The notes beneath the pieces were generated by a model. That model was not told where the DNA came from, ran no database searches, and saw only the letters and a program-made list of their open reading frames with translations. Both the position numbers and the translations under genes were made by a program. Below, piece by piece: positions 63,636 to 64,000 of a stretch of 64,000 nucleotides of DNA (within the stretch, counting starts at the first letter, position 1; each line of letters starts with the position of its first letter). Location of the stretch: contig MAAL01000054.1 of assembly GCA_002163245.1 (NCBI GenBank), positions 1-64,000 of the forward strand, read 5' to 3'. This DNA is from Gammaproteobacteria bacterium 42_54_T18 (GTDB lineage: Bacteria; Pseudomonadota; Gammaproteobacteria; Pseudomonadales; Ketobacteraceae).

Positions 63636-64000
63636 ATGAAAATAAGCACAACTTATAGCGTAGTTGTACTTATGTTGCTAAGCATAAGTACAACGGTTGT
63701 TAGTGAAAATTTGTATTCGGAAAGTACGTATGAATCATTGGTTAGTGACCATCGGGGATTGATTATTGGTGATACCGTCACGTTGCTTATTGTAGAAAAC
63801 TCCCGAGCCAGATCAAAAACAGACGCCTCACTAAATGAGAGTATTGGGCTTTCGGGTTCTATAGGTCAGACCAATAAAACGGAAATTGGATCTGTTGATC
63901 TTGGGGTGGGACGTAATTCAGGTGCATCCACACAACGAGAAGGTCAAATGAGTGCAAGGATAACCGTTGTCATTGAAGAAATTGATGCTGCAGGAAAGCT
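63636..64000 (+). CDS. flgH: Flagellar L-ring protein FlgH, second system (partial, cut by window edge)
   Basis: The first 121 codons are present. ATG 63636 has AGGA 5 nt upstream; ATGs at 63606 and 63612 are in frame but less likely. A signal peptide (MKISTTYSVVVLMLLSIS, cleavage near VVS|E) is followed by SLVSDHRGLIIGDTVTLLIVENSRARSKTDAS, the conserved start of mature FlgH. Unlike most FlgH proteins it has no lipobox Cys between the signal and that segment, so it would not be lipid-anchored. The outer-membrane L ring is expected to be formed by this protein. Confidence 0.88.
   Translation, partial: MKISTTYSVVVLMLLSISTTVVSENLYSESTYESLVSDHRGLIIGDTVTLLIVENSRARSKTDASLNESIGLSGSIGQTNKTEIGSVDLGVGRNSGASTQREGQMSARITVVIEEIDAAGK

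Overview
The window is a chromosomal segment of a motile, Gram-negative, probably marine gammaproteobacterium. The flagellar/chemotaxis order (fliK, fliLMNOPQR-flhB, flhAFG-fliA, cheYZAB, motCD, parA/parP, cheW, DUF2802, ccm) is the one known from Pseudomonas and its relatives, and the cysZ/smc/zipA/ligA neighbourhood is also gammaproteobacterial. I cannot name the genus; a Cellvibrionales-like organism is only a guess.

Layout. (1) 1-9.9 kb: a type IVb pilus operon of the R64/Tcp kind (TcpQ/PilL-like protein, secretin lipoprotein, inner-membrane proteins, PilP-like protein, ATPase, prepilin, PilR-type platform protein, three further prepilin-like proteins). A cytochrome P450 and a family 2 glycosyltransferase follow with almost no gap (9.9-12.4 kb). 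(2) 12.4-13.1 kb: an orphan PAAR protein and a DUF4404 protein. (3) 13.2-37.6 kb: the polar flagellar and chemotaxis locus. Five sites fit the sigma-54 -24/-12 consensus, ahead of fliK, fliL, flhA and each of two tandem cheW genes. (4) 37.8-40.6 kb: a rhodanese-like exported protein, then a reverse-strand fliK-like/FlhB-tail-like pair. (5) 40.7-43.6 kb: ccmABCDE, stopping before ccmF. (6) 43.6-50.2 kb: cysZ (reverse), smc, zipA and a ligA cut off after 143 codons. (7) 50.3-52.4 kb: an AT-rich insert with a complete but divergent NAD+-dependent DNA ligase whose stop codon abuts a 30-codon fragment resembling the N-terminus of SIR2-family proteins. (8) 52.4-56.3 kb: unassigned genes (an HExxH putative metallopeptidase, TPR proteins, small proteins). 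(9) 56.6-64 kb: a second flagellar system, fliQ-fliR-flhB-flhA-flgF-flgG-flgA-flgH, running off the right edge. It is probably lateral or otherwise secondary.

How it fits together. The polar locus encodes export gate, C-ring parts, number/placement control (FlhF, FlhG), sigma-28, the chemotaxis core, a second stator pair and the ParA/ParP system that positions chemotaxis arrays. The second export gate and rod/L-ring genes suggest dual flagella. The most unusual place is ligA: the native gene is broken right after its TRGDG motif, and a foreign-looking ligase lies just downstream, possibly supplying the essential activity, next to what may be the remains of a SIR2 defence gene. Other notable points are the P450-glycosyltransferase pair attached to the pilus operon, a 22-nt-arm hairpin between zipA and ligA, and a FlgH with no lipobox cysteine. 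All calls come from reading the sequence; no database search was possible.
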